Positions 13,101-25,351 of a DNA stretch of 64,000 bases are shown here, one piece after another (the first letter of the stretch is position 1; each line of letters begins with the position of its first letter). The notes beneath the pieces are model-generated. The model saw nothing but the letters and a program-made list of their open reading frames with translations. It was not told the DNA's origin and searched no databases. The stretch is from Gordionus sp. m RMFG-2023. Lineage: Eukaryota; Nematomorpha; Gordioida; Chordodea; Parachordodidae. Location: contig NC_088775.1 in NCBI RefSeq assembly GCF_954871325.1, positions 23,289,561 through 23,353,560 on the forward strand. Reading direction: 5' to 3'. The position numbers were made by a program, and so were the translations under genes.

Positions 13101-13905
13101 TGACATCCACCAAAATTCTGGATTATATTCGTTTGTTTTATTATTAATAAAATTCACAATTTCTTTTCTACAGATTGGAGCAATGTGCCCAATTTTGTTG
13201 TATAACAAGTAAAGACAAATTTCCCTTCTATGGTTTCCGCCACTGGTGTGGCATGAATTTGGTTTTTTGTAGCTAGCATTATAATTATTATATGATTTTG
13301 ATTGTTTATCATTATCATTATTAACTTTTTTAATTTTATTTATATTATCATTATGTTCCTCTTCTATATGATCGATTTTAGTTTCATCATTTTGTATTAA
13401 TTTTGTATTTTTTATCGCTGTTTCTATTGCAGTAGCTATCTGTATAGCTTTATATATGTCTATATTGTCTTCGGATAATAATCTTTGTAAAAATTTTGGA
13501 TATTTAATTCCGAATATAAATTTATCTCTTAATGCAGTATTTAAATATTCCCCAAAATCACAAGTCGTTGCTAATTTTCGTAGATTTTATATATAGTTTA
13601 TTAGTTTTTCATCATTTTGTTGATTATATTGATAAAATTTATATCTCTCTACTATTATATTAGGTTTGGGATGAAAATGTTTGATTAAAATATTATGTAT
13701 TTCTAATACCTCCTTGTTTCCCGGACTATCAGGTTCACATAAATTTACCAGTATTTCGTAAGTATCACACTCTATTGTTGTTAATAACAGAGATTTGTGA
13801 TGATGTTAAACTTGGTTGTGTGTTTAAAAATTCTTAAAATAAGTTGTACCAATCTTTGTAACACATGTTTGAATCCGTTAGACTTTTTATAGACTGCGCC
13901 ATTTT

Positions 13906-14062
13906 TGTAATGTATTTTTAGTAGTAATAGAATTCTTTCATTTTTTTATTGAGTATCTAAAATAATCATCACAATTTATTATTCAAATTCATATCAAATT
14001 ATATAATAATAAAAATAAACATTTTACAAAAAATAACAAAAAGAACAATTTAATACTTATCA
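13906..14062 (-). repeat. LTR (5' side of the minus-strand element)
   Basis: A 157-bp LTR partner of 9948-10123. Directly inside it, on the minus strand, is TGGCGCAGTC, which may be a primer-binding site or the start of gag; I cannot decide which. Confidence 0.8.
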
Positions 14063-14264
14063 TATACAATTAAATTTTACCAAAAAAATATATATAATGA
14101 TAAATTGTGATAATAATAATTATTTTATTACTTAAATAAATATCTTTAATTCTTGTCTAACTCGATACTTAAAATTCCTTCAAGGTTAAATAACATAATA
14201 AGTTTGACTAAAACCTATCTATCACTATCAATATTAAATATAAAATTTTTCCGAGTTACATGCT

Positions 14265-14487
14265 TGTTATTCAAATTTGGACAATTCAATTTGTACTGTT
14301 ATTACAATTCAAATTATTCAAATTATATTTTATTTTAGTTAAAATTTTATTTTATATGTTAACCTTTTTAATATTATAGTCTAATTTTAATTTGTAAAAA
14401 ATGTTATATATACCTTACGAAAAGAGAAAGATATCAGTTAGTAAAATATATTTTTTATATTCTCCTTAAAATTTGTTTTTCTCTTCA
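14265..14487 (+). repeat. 5' LTR
   Basis: A 223-bp LTR starting TGTTATTCAAATTTGG and ending TTTTTCTCTTCA. It is the partner of 19382-19614. Confidence 0.9.
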
Positions 14488-17400
14488 TGGTGCTCCGTTG
14501 GCAAAAAAAACTCGCCACCAGGTAAATTTTTTTTAGAAATTTTTCTTTTTAAAAAAAAAATATTTTCTCTTCGAAATGTGAATATGAATAATAAAAAAAT
14601 TATAAAACGAAACAAATAAATTCTATATAAAGAAGGAAAAAAAAGGTAAAAATCATTTTAAAGTTATTTCTATTATGTTTTCATTCAAACTCATTAATAT
14701 TCCCTGGGAAATTTCTATTTATGATATACTGTTTGAATTAACTTATAATTGCGATGTACATTATTCAAGGATACTTGGTAGTGATGACGTCATGTTTGAA
14801 TTTGTGAGCCTTAAAGAAATGGTCAACTATTTTGAACTAATTATGGGAAGTTTTAAGTATATAATGACTCGGAGTTTATTCAACTCCATTGTATTTTTGT
14901 AAAAATATGAAGTGTTATAATTTCTAAATATGTATACGAAATATTAATAAAATATGGATCAGAATTAATATATAAAATTCCTAAATTGGTTGGACCACTT
15001 ACTGAGATTTACTTAGACAGAATATTAAGTTATTTTTTGATTAGCACATTACCGGACTCTATTAAAATAAATACTTTGCTTAATAATTTATCAGACGAAG
15101 TCTTTGACAATATTAAATCAATTTGCTCCGATACCGACATATTAGATCTTAAAATAGTGTCTAAAAAGTTAACTTACATTTTACCTGTACAAGATAAAAA
15201 CATTTTAATAAACAAATTTAACTTATCATAGCAGAACTCGAGTGAGAATTTCATGCAATGGTACATAAGAGTATCGAAACTGCATAAAAAATGTAATTTT
15301 TCGGACGACAGTAGATTAAAAGAAAAATTACGTGCATCTACCTAAAATGACAAAATAAAATATAAATTTTGTAAAAATATTAAGTTAACCTTAAATGAAA
15401 TGGTAGAGCTAGGAATTAAATTAGATAGTATCAATGATAAATCAGATGTTGATAATATAAGTTATATGAATAACGATAAAAAGTCTGATAAATATGCAAA
15501 CTTTAACAAAGAAATAGAAATGACAATAATAATTATTTTAGACCTGATAATAATTTTAGAAATAATTTTAGAAATAATTATGATAATAGAAATAGAGATA
15601 GGAATTACAACAATAATTTTAGATACAATGGTAGGAATTACGTAATAATAATTCGAGATACCACGATAATTATAACAACTATAACTACAATAACTATCTA
15701 CAACAATAACAATCAATCTAATTATGGTAGAAATAATACAGGGCATGATAATAATCAAAGAAAACAGATCCAATACGGTGACGGAAATCGTAACAATTAC
15801 CAATCTTATTACAACAATTCAAATAATTATAGAGGTAGTTACAATAATCAGAGAAAGCAAATACAATATAACAACAACTCAAATAATTATAGAGGTAGCG
15901 ACAACAATAATAGAAAGCAAATACAATACAACAATGATTACAATATGAATATTGAAGAAATTATTGAAGAGAAAGTCGACTTTACAAAGAACAAAGATGA
16001 TAACGATTTCAATGTTAACAACTTATCTGGTGACATGCTCAATGACAAAGATAATTCATTTATGACTACTTTAAAAGTGAATGATATTGTTACATGTATG
16101 CAAGTCGACACAGGCTCAAAACATGCGATTATACCTCATGGTCTGGCTAAAAAACTTGGTATTAGAGATGTTAAGAAATCCGAGTTACAACTTACCGCTT
16201 ATGGAAATTTAATCAAGATCATCGGCATCACTCAAGTTAAAGTGACTTATGAAGGTATCTCAAAGTATTTACAAGCGGTAGTCGTCGAATCAAGTAAAAA
16301 TGCCTTGTTGGGACGTACATGGATCAATGCTTTCAAAAATATTTTAAATAAATTTATAGCAAATGTTGACACTAATTACGAAGATGGAATAAAAAAATTG
16401 ATTAAAGAGTGTGAATCCAAATTGACTAATGGGCCAATCAACAAAACAAGTGTCAAGTTACATTTAAGAAGAGATGCCCAACCTAAAATTATACCGCCTA
16501 GACGTATTCCTTATTCAAAAATTGATCTTGTTAGCAATGAACTTAAAAAATGGATACATGATAAAGTCTACAAAGATGATGGGAGCATTAGGCTTTGTGC
16601 TGATTCTAAGGACACTGTAAACCCAGCTCTAGAAGATTTCAGATACCCTCTACCACGAATCAATGATCTAATAGCTAAACTTTCAGAAGGAAAGAAATTT
16701 ACGAAGATTGACTTTAAAAATGCTTTCTTACAGATCCCAATTGATAAAAGTTGCAGAAATATTTTAACCATATCTACGCACAAGGGATATTACCAATTTA
16801 CTAGACTTCCTTTTGGGCTTAAGACCTCATCTGCAATTTTTCAACAGATCATGGATCAAATCTTCGGTGACATGGATGACGTCATATTTTATATTGATGA
16901 TTTACTTATAACTGGAAAAAACGATGAAGCCCACTTTAACAACATAAAATAATTGTTTGATAGAATATCATCGTTTGGGCTAATACCTAACTTCAATAAA
17001 AGTGTGTTCTTTAAAAACAAAGTGAGGTTCCTGGGTCATGATATTGACGCCAAAGGGATTCATGCTAATCATGACAAAATTGAAGCAATAATTAATATGC
17101 CAGAACCAAAATCAGCTGCTGAATTATCAACATTTCTGGGAATGGCTGGCTACTATAGAAAATTTTTTAACAATTTTGCAGAAATAGCTCCTCTGTATAA
17201 GATTGTCAACAAAGAAAAATGGGCTTGGAACCTAGAACACTTTAAAAGTTTTAATGATATTAAGAAGTTGATTAGTCTTCCACCTGCTTTGACATATTTT
17301 AACCCTGAATTACCTATAGGGATAGTCACTGACGCATCGAAATGTAGCTTAGGAGCTGTATTATTTCATACTGAAAAAGATGGTAAAGAAAAACCTATAG

Positions 17401-19381
17401 CTTTCGCGTCAAGAACTTTATTAAAATTCGAAATGAACTATACCAATATTGAGCGTGAGGCTCTCGCTATTATGTTCGCTATAAGGAGGTTCCAGGAATA
17501 CTTAAACGGCACGAAATTTAAAATTATTACTGACCATAAACCTCTAGTTCACATCTTTACCAAGGGTTTTAAGGATAATAGCACTATGTCCTTGAGACTC
17601 CAGAAGTGGAATATAACATTAGGAGGATATGATTTTAATATAAAGTATAAAGCCGGTAAATATAATGTTGTTCATGATTGTCTCTCGAGATTACCACAAG
17701 AATGTCATGATGAAGCTGTTGAAAATATCACTATATTAAATGAATAGGGGATTTACCTATTAATTTTAATCAAATTCGTGACGAAACTTTGAAAGATATT
17801 GAATTAAACCAAGTCATAAATGATATTAAGAACAACAGGCCTATAATGAATAATATTTATAAAAACATTGATTTAGAATTGAGTATTATTAAGGATTGTC
17901 TTTACAAAACAACAGAATCATAATTCCGTCTTCTATGAGAAAAAATATACTACAGTCATTACATGAAGGTCACTTGGGAGCAGGAAAAATCAAATTATTA
18001 GCCAAAGATTACATGTGGTGGCCTGGTATAAACAATGACATAGTTATGGAAGTGAAAAGTTGTGACGATTGTAACATATATCATGATAATCCTATAAAGA
18101 TACAAAAACCATGGGTTTCGGCAACCAAACCGTTTGAAAGGATACACATAGATTATGCGGGTCCGTTTTTCACAAAAAATTGGTTGATAATAGTCGATGC
18201 CTACAGCAAATTTCCAATTATTATTCCTGTTAAAAATATTACTACTGATGTTACTTTAAAAGAAATTTTTAAAACTATTTCGCTATATGAAATACTTGAA
18301 ACTATAGTTACTGATAAAGGCACTAACTTTACGAGTAACGATTTGAAAAATTTGCAACAATTATGGTATAAAACATGTGCTCACATCTGCTTATCACCAG
18401 CAATCCAATGGCCAGGGAGAACACATGGTGAGAACGTTCAAAACACATATGAAAAGGAATATTAAAATTGACCTAGATATCGCACTTGGCAAATTTTTAT
18501 TTAATTACAGAAACGCGTAATGATACTACAGGAGTTACACCCTCTCAGAGAATGTTTAATCGAGATATTAGAATTAAATGGGACTTATTAAAACCGTTGG
18601 AGGAGAAGGAGAATAAAATAAACGTTACTTTACCACGAAATAGAACCTTTAACGTAGGAGATTTTGTTTGATACAAAGTACAAGGTGATGATAAATGGTG
18701 CAAAGGTAGATCACACTTAAAGATAGTGACATGATGTTCCAAATTAAGACAGAGAAAGGTATTATGAGGAGACATTTAGATCAAATAAGAATTAGAAACT
18801 GTTTTAACACACTTATTAATTATGACTCTAAGGATTCTTTTAAAGTGGGAAGTGTGGACAAAAATATAAAAATTACTGATAATAACGATATAACACATAT
18901 TTCTAGACCTGTGCGAATTAAACAAAAACCTGTTTATTTAAAAGACTACATAACTTAAAATATAAAATCAATATTAAAATGCGTATAGTAAATTAAATAT
19001 TAAAACGCTTACACTAAAACGCAAAAAAAATCAAAACGCTGAAAATATTATATAACAATCTTATTGATTTATCATTCTCCTTTTATTCTTATATCCAATT
19101 TGATGAATTATTATTTCTCATTATTCGTAACTTACTGATGATAATAACAACAACTAAGCATTACAAAGTCACGATTTATAAGGACAACTTACGATTTATA
19201 AGGACAACTTACGATAAGGAAATCAGCTTGCGATTTAAACAAACCAACGTGCAAAATCGATTTAAACAAACCAACGATTGGGACAAGCCAACGATATGAT
19301 GACTTGTGAAACAACTTGATGAACAAACTAACTACGATAACATTATTAAAATTATGTGAAGACTTTTTAAAAGAAGGAGAA

Positions 19382-19614
19382 TGTTATATATTCAAATTTG
19401 GACAATTCAATTTATATTTGTACTGTTATTACAATTCAATTTATTCAAATTATATTTTTATTTTAGTTATAATTTTATTTTATATGTTAACCTTTTTAAT
19501 ATTATAGTCTAATTTTAATTTGTAAAAAATGTTATATATACCTTACGAAAAGAGAAAGATATCAGTTAATAAAATATATTTTTTATACTCTCCTTAAAAT
19601 TGTTTTTCTCTTCA
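19382..19614 (+). repeat. 3' LTR
   Basis: A 233-bp LTR starting TGTTATATATTCAAATTTGG and ending TTTTTCTCTTCA. It is followed at once by the target duplication ATGCT. Confidence 0.9.
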
Positions 19615-19836
19615 ATGCTAAATATATTTATTATTTTTATATGTACATATTTGTTTTAAACCCGTTTTCAAATAAATAAATTTTTTTAAAAAAATACTAT
19701 TATATAAAAAATATTTTTAAATATAAGATAATTCTTTTAAAAATGATTTTTAAAAAGAATATCTTAGAAAAATCTTAAGAATATTTATGTTTTTTTCATC
19801 CTAACTAAATAATTTAGCTATTTTGTTTGATGCTAA

Positions 19837-20021
19837 TAGTGTTGTTAAACGGCTCGTTTTGAGCCGACTTTTAAAAACGGCTAACTCAATATTTTATAAA
19901 GAAAAATATTACGCAAGTCTGAAGATTTTTCTCATAGCGAAATTTCGAGCCATAGGCAATATTTTCTGGCTAGAATACCGTTTTTAAAAATTGGCTAAAA
20001 GCGAGGTGTTTAAGAACACTA
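19837..20021. mobile_element. hAT-type MITE, family A copy 3
   Basis: Begins TAGTGTTGTTAAACGGCTCG and ends GTGTTTAAGAACACTA. The perfect 8-bp duplication GATGCTAA lies at 19829-19836 and 20022-20029. It is 185 bp and, compared with copies 1 and 2, lies in the opposite orientation (left and right halves exchanged). Confidence 0.9.
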
Positions 20022-20029
20022 GATGCTAA

Positions 20030-21080
20030 GATTAAATGTATATTTTAAAGATTCCAAAACAAAATATTTAGACTTTAACTAACACCAATATGAATGATCA
20101 TTCTTCTTTTACTTCTCCTCAGTGAAAGACTTCTTGAGCAAATGAAATCAAAATTTTAGATTTTGCTCATTCAATACATTAGAGTATAAAAAATATATGT
20201 ATATATAGATAACTTACTAATAGAGTGAAACTCGTTGACAAAATATTTCCCTCTTTTTATATCGAATTAATCAATTTTTATATCATATTCATTTTATAAT
20301 ATAAATATGTTAATGTCCACAATTTCTTAATAGCATTCATATATAGTATTTGGTGATTCTACATAAATCGAATATTTATATATAGTAGGGAAGACCTGGG
20401 ATCTGATGAGCCCGAGATTCTTGCGAGCTTTGGGATTTTCTTCTAGAGTACCTCCATTGGTTAATTTTTTAACCCAATGCATATAACCTCAATATTCATA
20501 AGCGACTATAATTCTTTTAATAACGGATCACATATAAAATTTTTATAACATAATATATAATTTATCCCCTCAAGAGTAACTTTTTTAAATGCACTGCAAT
20601 TTATCAAAAAAATAATAATAAAAATTTCAGTTAATTAATAACTCTCTTATATAAATGATTAACCTATTCTGCATAAAATTATTCCTTATTTGAACGAACA
20701 AAAGATATGATTAAACTATCATATAATTAAATTTTAAAGCTATTGAGGGGCTGGGGCTATTACTTCGAGGTTCATACGAGGTTTTTGAGTCATTAGTTAT
20801 TTTTATTTTTATTATTGAAATTTAAATATGGTAATTATATTCGAAAAAAAAAGAAACAACTAACAAATGATAAAATCATGTATATATTTAATGAAAATCC
20901 ATCCTTGCTAGTCGTTATGGAGAAAACACATTTATTTTAAATTGTTTACATCAAGTCAAATATTCAAGAAAGAGCAAGTAATTATATTATCCATTGTCTA
21001 ATAAATGATTCTAAAATGTTTGTGGTTTATCCCATTTAAAATCTTTTTTAGGGCACATGAATCTTGTGCATTTTTAATCC
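20030..21080. other. gene-free DNA
   Basis: No supported gene. Two slightly GC-richer patches (20391-20450 and 20740-20800) show no coding frame or paired end. Confidence 0.4.
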
Positions 21081-21088
21081 ATTCTATT

Positions 21089-23115
21089 CAGAGGTTCGAA
21101 CCGAACCGCAAAACAGGAATGAACCGTTATGATTTTCTGAACCTTAACCTTAACCGAACCGTTATGAAGAAAATATTAAAAGAGCGAACCGAACCGTTAT
21201 AAATATTTTGAACCGGTTTAAACCGGTTCAAAACGGTTTTAAAAATAATTAATTTTAAATTATTAACCTAAATTTAAAATTTTAATTTTCCTGAAGTATA
21301 TCAAAAACTTAATTCGTTAAAATTAGATATAGCAACTAGATATGATAGGTCCATATTGGGGATCAATATTCAATTTATAAATAACGGAAAAATAAAATTA
21401 AGGACTCTATGCATGAAAGTGATTAAAGAACGACACACATCAGAATATCTTAAAAAAATTATTCTAGATGTTCTAAAAGAATATGAAATAAAAATTGAGC
21501 AGATTTACACAATAACCACCGATAATGCAGCAAATATGATTAAGTTAATTAAGCTATTAATACTACACGATGAAGAAGATGATGAAGATGATGACCTTAA
21601 CGATTATTTAATTAATGATGATTTAAATAATAATGATATAGATAATGACGATTTAAATAATAATGATATAATTCATGATGAAAATAAATAACTTTTTAAT
21701 ATTGAAAATATTAATCTTGCACCAAATGCCAGATCCATATTAATAGGTATTAGATGTGCTTCACATACATTTCAATTAGCAATTAATGATTGTATTAAAA
21801 ATTCAAATGAAATTGTCATTATAAATAAAGCAAGAAACATCTGCAAAAAAATAAGAAATCAGACAACAATGGCTATTCTCTCAAATTAAATTTGATCTAT
21901 TTAATGTTGGAGAGATTACTATAGTTAAAAAGCTTTTGCCAAGAAATATCGCTTCAAAGCGATCGCGAAAAATGTTTATCAGAGAATGAATGGAAAATAA
22001 TTAGTGTCATATTAAAAGCTTTAAATCCAGCTTATGTTTTGACAAAATATTTACAAAGTGAACAATTGACAATGGGCGATTTTTATGCTGCGTAGATCAA
22101 ATGTCTCATGCAAACGAGTAAAGTAGACACTCCATTTGCCAGACTTTTAGTTTCTACGATGAAAGCACGAGAAATAAATTTCAAAAATGAAGTTTTTTTC
22201 TCTGCTATTTATCTCGACCCTAGATATAATGTATTTTTAACTTTTGAAGAAAGAGAGATCGCCAGAAAACATCTTTGTAAAACTTGGAACTTGATACAAA
22301 ATCTAAATAATCAGAATATTAAATTCTAAATACTATGCCTACGTGTTCGTATTCGAAGGATAATTTAGATGATGATTTTGAAGATTTATTAAAGTCGCAT
22401 GAAAGTCTTAATAAGAATAATTCTCAGGGCATCGAAAATTATAATAAATGTAGAGAAATAGAATATATAATTCGGTCATTTGATAATATAGAGAGATTAG
22501 AAAAAGATACTAATCTTTTGAATTATTGGGAAAATGTAAAGAATAGTATGCTAGAACTTTATAAGTTAGCTATAACTGTGCTAGCAGTTCCAGCTACGCA
22601 GGTCTCCGTAGAAAGAGCATTTTCATGCCTTAAGTTTATACTTTCTGCCCAGAGAACTAAATTAAATCCTGAAATATTAGAAAATATTTTAGTTATCAGT
22701 TCAAATTCTCTTTTTAAACCTAAATAGTATAGTATACATATTATTTTATTCATTATTGTATTTACGCATGTTTGTTTTTATCTTATTTATTTATAAAATA
22801 AAAAAAAACTAATTTGTCTAATTTATATTTCCTAAATTTAATAAAAATATCTATTAGATTATCATGGATAAATTAAATAAGAAATTATAAACTAAAAAGA
22901 TTTTTCTCTAAAATTAATATATACATGGTTAATGATTAATTTTTTTTTAAATTAAATTTATAAAAACCGGAACAAACCGAAAAGAACCGTTATAAATTAT
23001 AAACCGAACCGATATGATTTTTTTTTAAAAACCGAAATGGAACAAAACCTTTATAAAATTTTAAACTAAAAACCGGAACGAACCGAACCGTTAAACTAAA
23101 TAGTTCGAAACCCTG
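21089..23115 (+). mobile_element. hAT transposon with complete ends, decayed transposase
   Basis: Left end CAGAGGTTCGAACCGAACC, right end GTTCGAAACCCTG. The perfect 8-bp duplication ATTCTATT lies at 21081-21088 and 23116-23123. Both subterminal zones carry repeated GAACCG(TTAT) words. A plus-strand transposase lies inside in several pieces. At 2027 bp it is short for an autonomous hAT; the BED-finger end of the protein is missing. Confidence 0.93.
21356..22727 (+). pseudogene. hAT transposase, decayed
   Basis: Segments at 21356-21691, 22108-22329 and 22335-22727 belong to one transposase. The first carries the TTDNAANMIK motif around the second catalytic Asp of hAT proteins, then an Asp/Asn-rich tract of about 45 residues. 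The last carries the dimerisation domain (VPATQVSVERAFSCLKFIL then LNPEILENILV) and ends at a normal C-terminus. Frames differ between segments, stops occur near 21690 and 22095, and the N-terminal finger region is absent, so the gene is dead. Confidence 0.8.
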
Positions 23116-23123
23116 ATTCTATT

Positions 23124-23815
23124 TGTTTAAATTGTCAATAAATTTCACTATTTTTTTATATTTATTTTCTATTATGGCATATTTTTACAAAAAAGTATTG
23201 CAATAATATATATATTGTTTTAATATTTAAAAATGATCAATATTATGCAGTTCAATAGCAGGGAAAGCTCTCCCGGCAGTAGCTCATACTTTCCCGAATT
23301 TTTTTTCGGAAAAATTAATACTGAAAGAAACTATATTTTTTACAAAATTATTTATATTTATAGCATAAAAGTAAATAAGTGGAATAAAATGAGATATTAT
23401 TTATTTAATATTATCAAGTTGTTTATTTTTATTGAGGTTTATCTTTAGGGCTCGCATCTTCCCCGGCCTAACTTGTATATCATTTGGTTGCATATAAAAT
23501 TTTAGGGCATTGATACATTTGTAGCTTTTTATGCACATAGTTTCCTTTTTTTTAAGGAATATAGTGAAAGGAACATATTTTGTGAAAAGTTATTTTATAA
23601 TTATATATAAAATAACTTGTATGATTATTCTGCAAATATTTTCTTTATATTAAAATAATTTTATAATCATATTTTTAGTTTATATAATTATTGCCTTTTT
23701 ACAATAAATAATGTATTAGGGAATATTTTTTTATAATATCATTTAAGGAAAAAATGTACAATGAAGATAGGTACAAATTATATTCTATGATAACTTTAAA
23801 TAATTTTCGATATGG
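23124..23815. other. gene-free DNA
   Basis: AT-rich spacer between the hAT and the decayed end of the host locus. The open frame at 23233-23448 has no recognisable content. Confidence 0.4.
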
Positions 23816-23819
23816 ATAT

Positions 23820-24600
23820 AATTAACTTATGATGAATTTTTTATAGATAGAATATTTTGGAATCAAATTGACAATATGCTTATTATTTAAACATGTTTTA
23901 TTGTTTCCACACCAAAAATTAGGCTTGGCATCCATTAAAGACCCATAAATTCGAGGTTTGTCTTCCATATGTTTTCCCTTCGACACATACATCTTTTGAA
24001 ATTTCTGAATACAGAGAAATTTTGGCCACAGATCCAGTAAGGGGGCATATTTGTAGCTGATCATTGCCAGAACTGGAGCAAGTCACTAACTCGTAACTAG
24101 TAGGAATTGGATCAGGATTAACCGATTCCATTGTACCACAATACATCATTCGGTAGAGAGGGCCATGTCGAAGATTTTTTATAACTATTTTTCGAATAAT
24201 AATCTGTGGTTATATCATTGCCTGTTTGGATATATGTATCTGTATTATACGTATCGTTAACATGTAAGTGATTTGGAGAAGAGTCATCATTTTTATCTTT
24301 CCAGCTAATTTAGTATTGAAAATAACTAAAGGATGGGTTGTAAAGCGGCATTATACCTAAAGTCTTAACCTTAAATCTGGCAGTGCAACCTTGAAAGACC
24401 GACACCTTGCTACCTATCATACCATATGTAGAGTCCATTTTACAAGGAAAGATTGATAATTGTTTTTCGACTAGTAAATCAACTACAGGTATACCGAAAT
24501 CGCATTCCTTGTGAGTGAAATCATAGCTAGCTCAAATGATCGAAATTTCACCATGCTGGGCCAAGTTGCCTAGGTCATAATATTTGTAAAAATTAATATT
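23820..24600 (-). pseudogene. decayed DUF3011-like relative of the upstream gene
   Basis: Minus-strand translation gives two DUF3011-like domains. The first (about 24540-24370) reads KECDFGIPVV...QLSIFPC...STYG...VFQGCTARFKV; an in-frame TGA lies where the first conserved Cys should be. One frame then continues, through a further stop, into a linker (to about 24140). The second domain (about 24095-23905) shows VTCSSSGNDQLQICP, then CVEGKTYG and LWVFNGCQA, with TAA where the residue before the usual Phe is expected. Frames change once between them. Exon-3-like architecture suggests a partial duplicate of the neighbouring gene. I read it as a host pseudogene. Confidence 0.7.
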
Positions 24601-25151
24601 TTTCTGTTCATTTCAAAAAAAATATAATAGCATTTAAAAAAAATTATAAATATTAAAAGCGAGAAAATCTTAATTTTTAGGGTTAAATAATATTTGTTGC
24701 CTACTTTAATAAAGATTTTTATAAAATTATTTGATGAGCAGCAAAAATAGCAATTTTAAAAATATTTGGTTTGTTGAACTTTTTTGAAGTTTTTATTTAT
24801 CTTTATATCCGTTTTATGGTTAAAAAATTTTTTTAAATATTTAATTGTTGAAATTAAAAAAAATATTTATGTACTTCAATTCATGTTACATAAATTTCCT
24901 TACCTATTTCATATATATTAAAGATCGCCTTGATTCTCATTGTAACTAGTTCATATTTTAATTTATTGTTTTTTGGCACTTATAAAAAAAAATGGTAATC
25001 AAAGATATTTTATCAAATTTGCATCATAGCATATCACCAACTTTTTATATTATTTTCACGTTACTTTATGCCAAATTAACACTACAAATTAACATAATTT
25101 ATTTTAAAATCCTGATTTTTTAAAATACATATTAAGATTCTTAAACCACTT

Positions 25152-25351
25152 TTATAATAAATGCGACAAAACAAAAATAGTCTTGCTTGAGCATCTTTTC
25201 ATGCATTCAATCTCAGATTTGAATTTGTTACCATTCCCATTATCACCGGTATAAATAAATTGTTGACACCTTTTAGTTGCTGGGTTGTAAAAATATCGGA
25301 TGTGAATTGAACTTCCGTTACCAGGGTCGGGAGGTAATATGCAGACACTTT
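25152..25351 (-). CDS. exon 8: four-cysteine Kunitz domain and C-terminus
   Basis: Acceptor CTAATATAAG, phase 1, stop TAA at 25154-25152. It encodes C-ILPPDPGN-G, then a 15-residue stretch with RYFYNPATKR, C, QQFIYTG-D-NGNGNKF, and C-MKR-C. The frame is exactly 8-15-7-12-3, but the second Cys is Gly and the fourth is Asp. These two normally pair with each other (C14-C38), so the loss removes one whole bridge and leaves no odd Cys. A short tail follows (SSKTIFVLSHLL). Confidence 0.8.

Larger units (their letters stand above)
9948..14062 (-). mobile_element. Ty3/Gypsy LTR retrotransposon fossil
   Basis: Two short LTRs (9948-10123 and 13906-14062) enclose a minus-strand pol region, and TATAC flanks the element on both sides (9943-9947 and 14063-14067). 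In minus order: gag with a zinc-knuckle trace near 13250-13190, an aspartic protease with an LDTGA motif near 13070, reverse transcriptase about 12650-11900, RNase H about 11850-11400, and integrase about 11100-10130 with an HGSPYYSQTNGMAER segment. An 18-base unit coding for ELPERT is repeated three times near 12775-12825. The element is broken, with roughly ten or more breaks. The LTRs differ at about 5 percent of sites by eye, so it is older than its neighbour. Confidence 0.85.
14265..19614 (+). mobile_element. Ty3/Gypsy LTR retrotransposon fossil, relatively young
   Basis: LTRs at 14265-14487 and 19382-19614 enclose a plus-strand gag-pol. A perfect 5-bp duplication ATGCT lies at 14260-14264 and 19615-19619. 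TGGTGCTCCGTTGG directly after the left LTR is a candidate primer-binding site, and purine-rich AAAAGAAGGAGAA directly before the right LTR a candidate polypurine tract. Parts in order: gag about 14675-15950, ending in an Asn/Tyr-rich low-complexity tail; protease with VDTGSKHA about 16060-16380; reverse transcriptase about 16450-17250 with FYIDDLL; RNase H about 17290-17720; integrase about 17900-18480, with remaining pol up to about 18950. It is broken by several breaks. The LTRs differ by about four substitutions and four small indels by eye. Confidence 0.9.

Noticed and set aside
24520-24530. TGA at a conserved Cys position as a selenocysteine codon
   Set aside because: Further stops and a frame change in the same stretch point to a pseudogene; I see no evidence for recoding.
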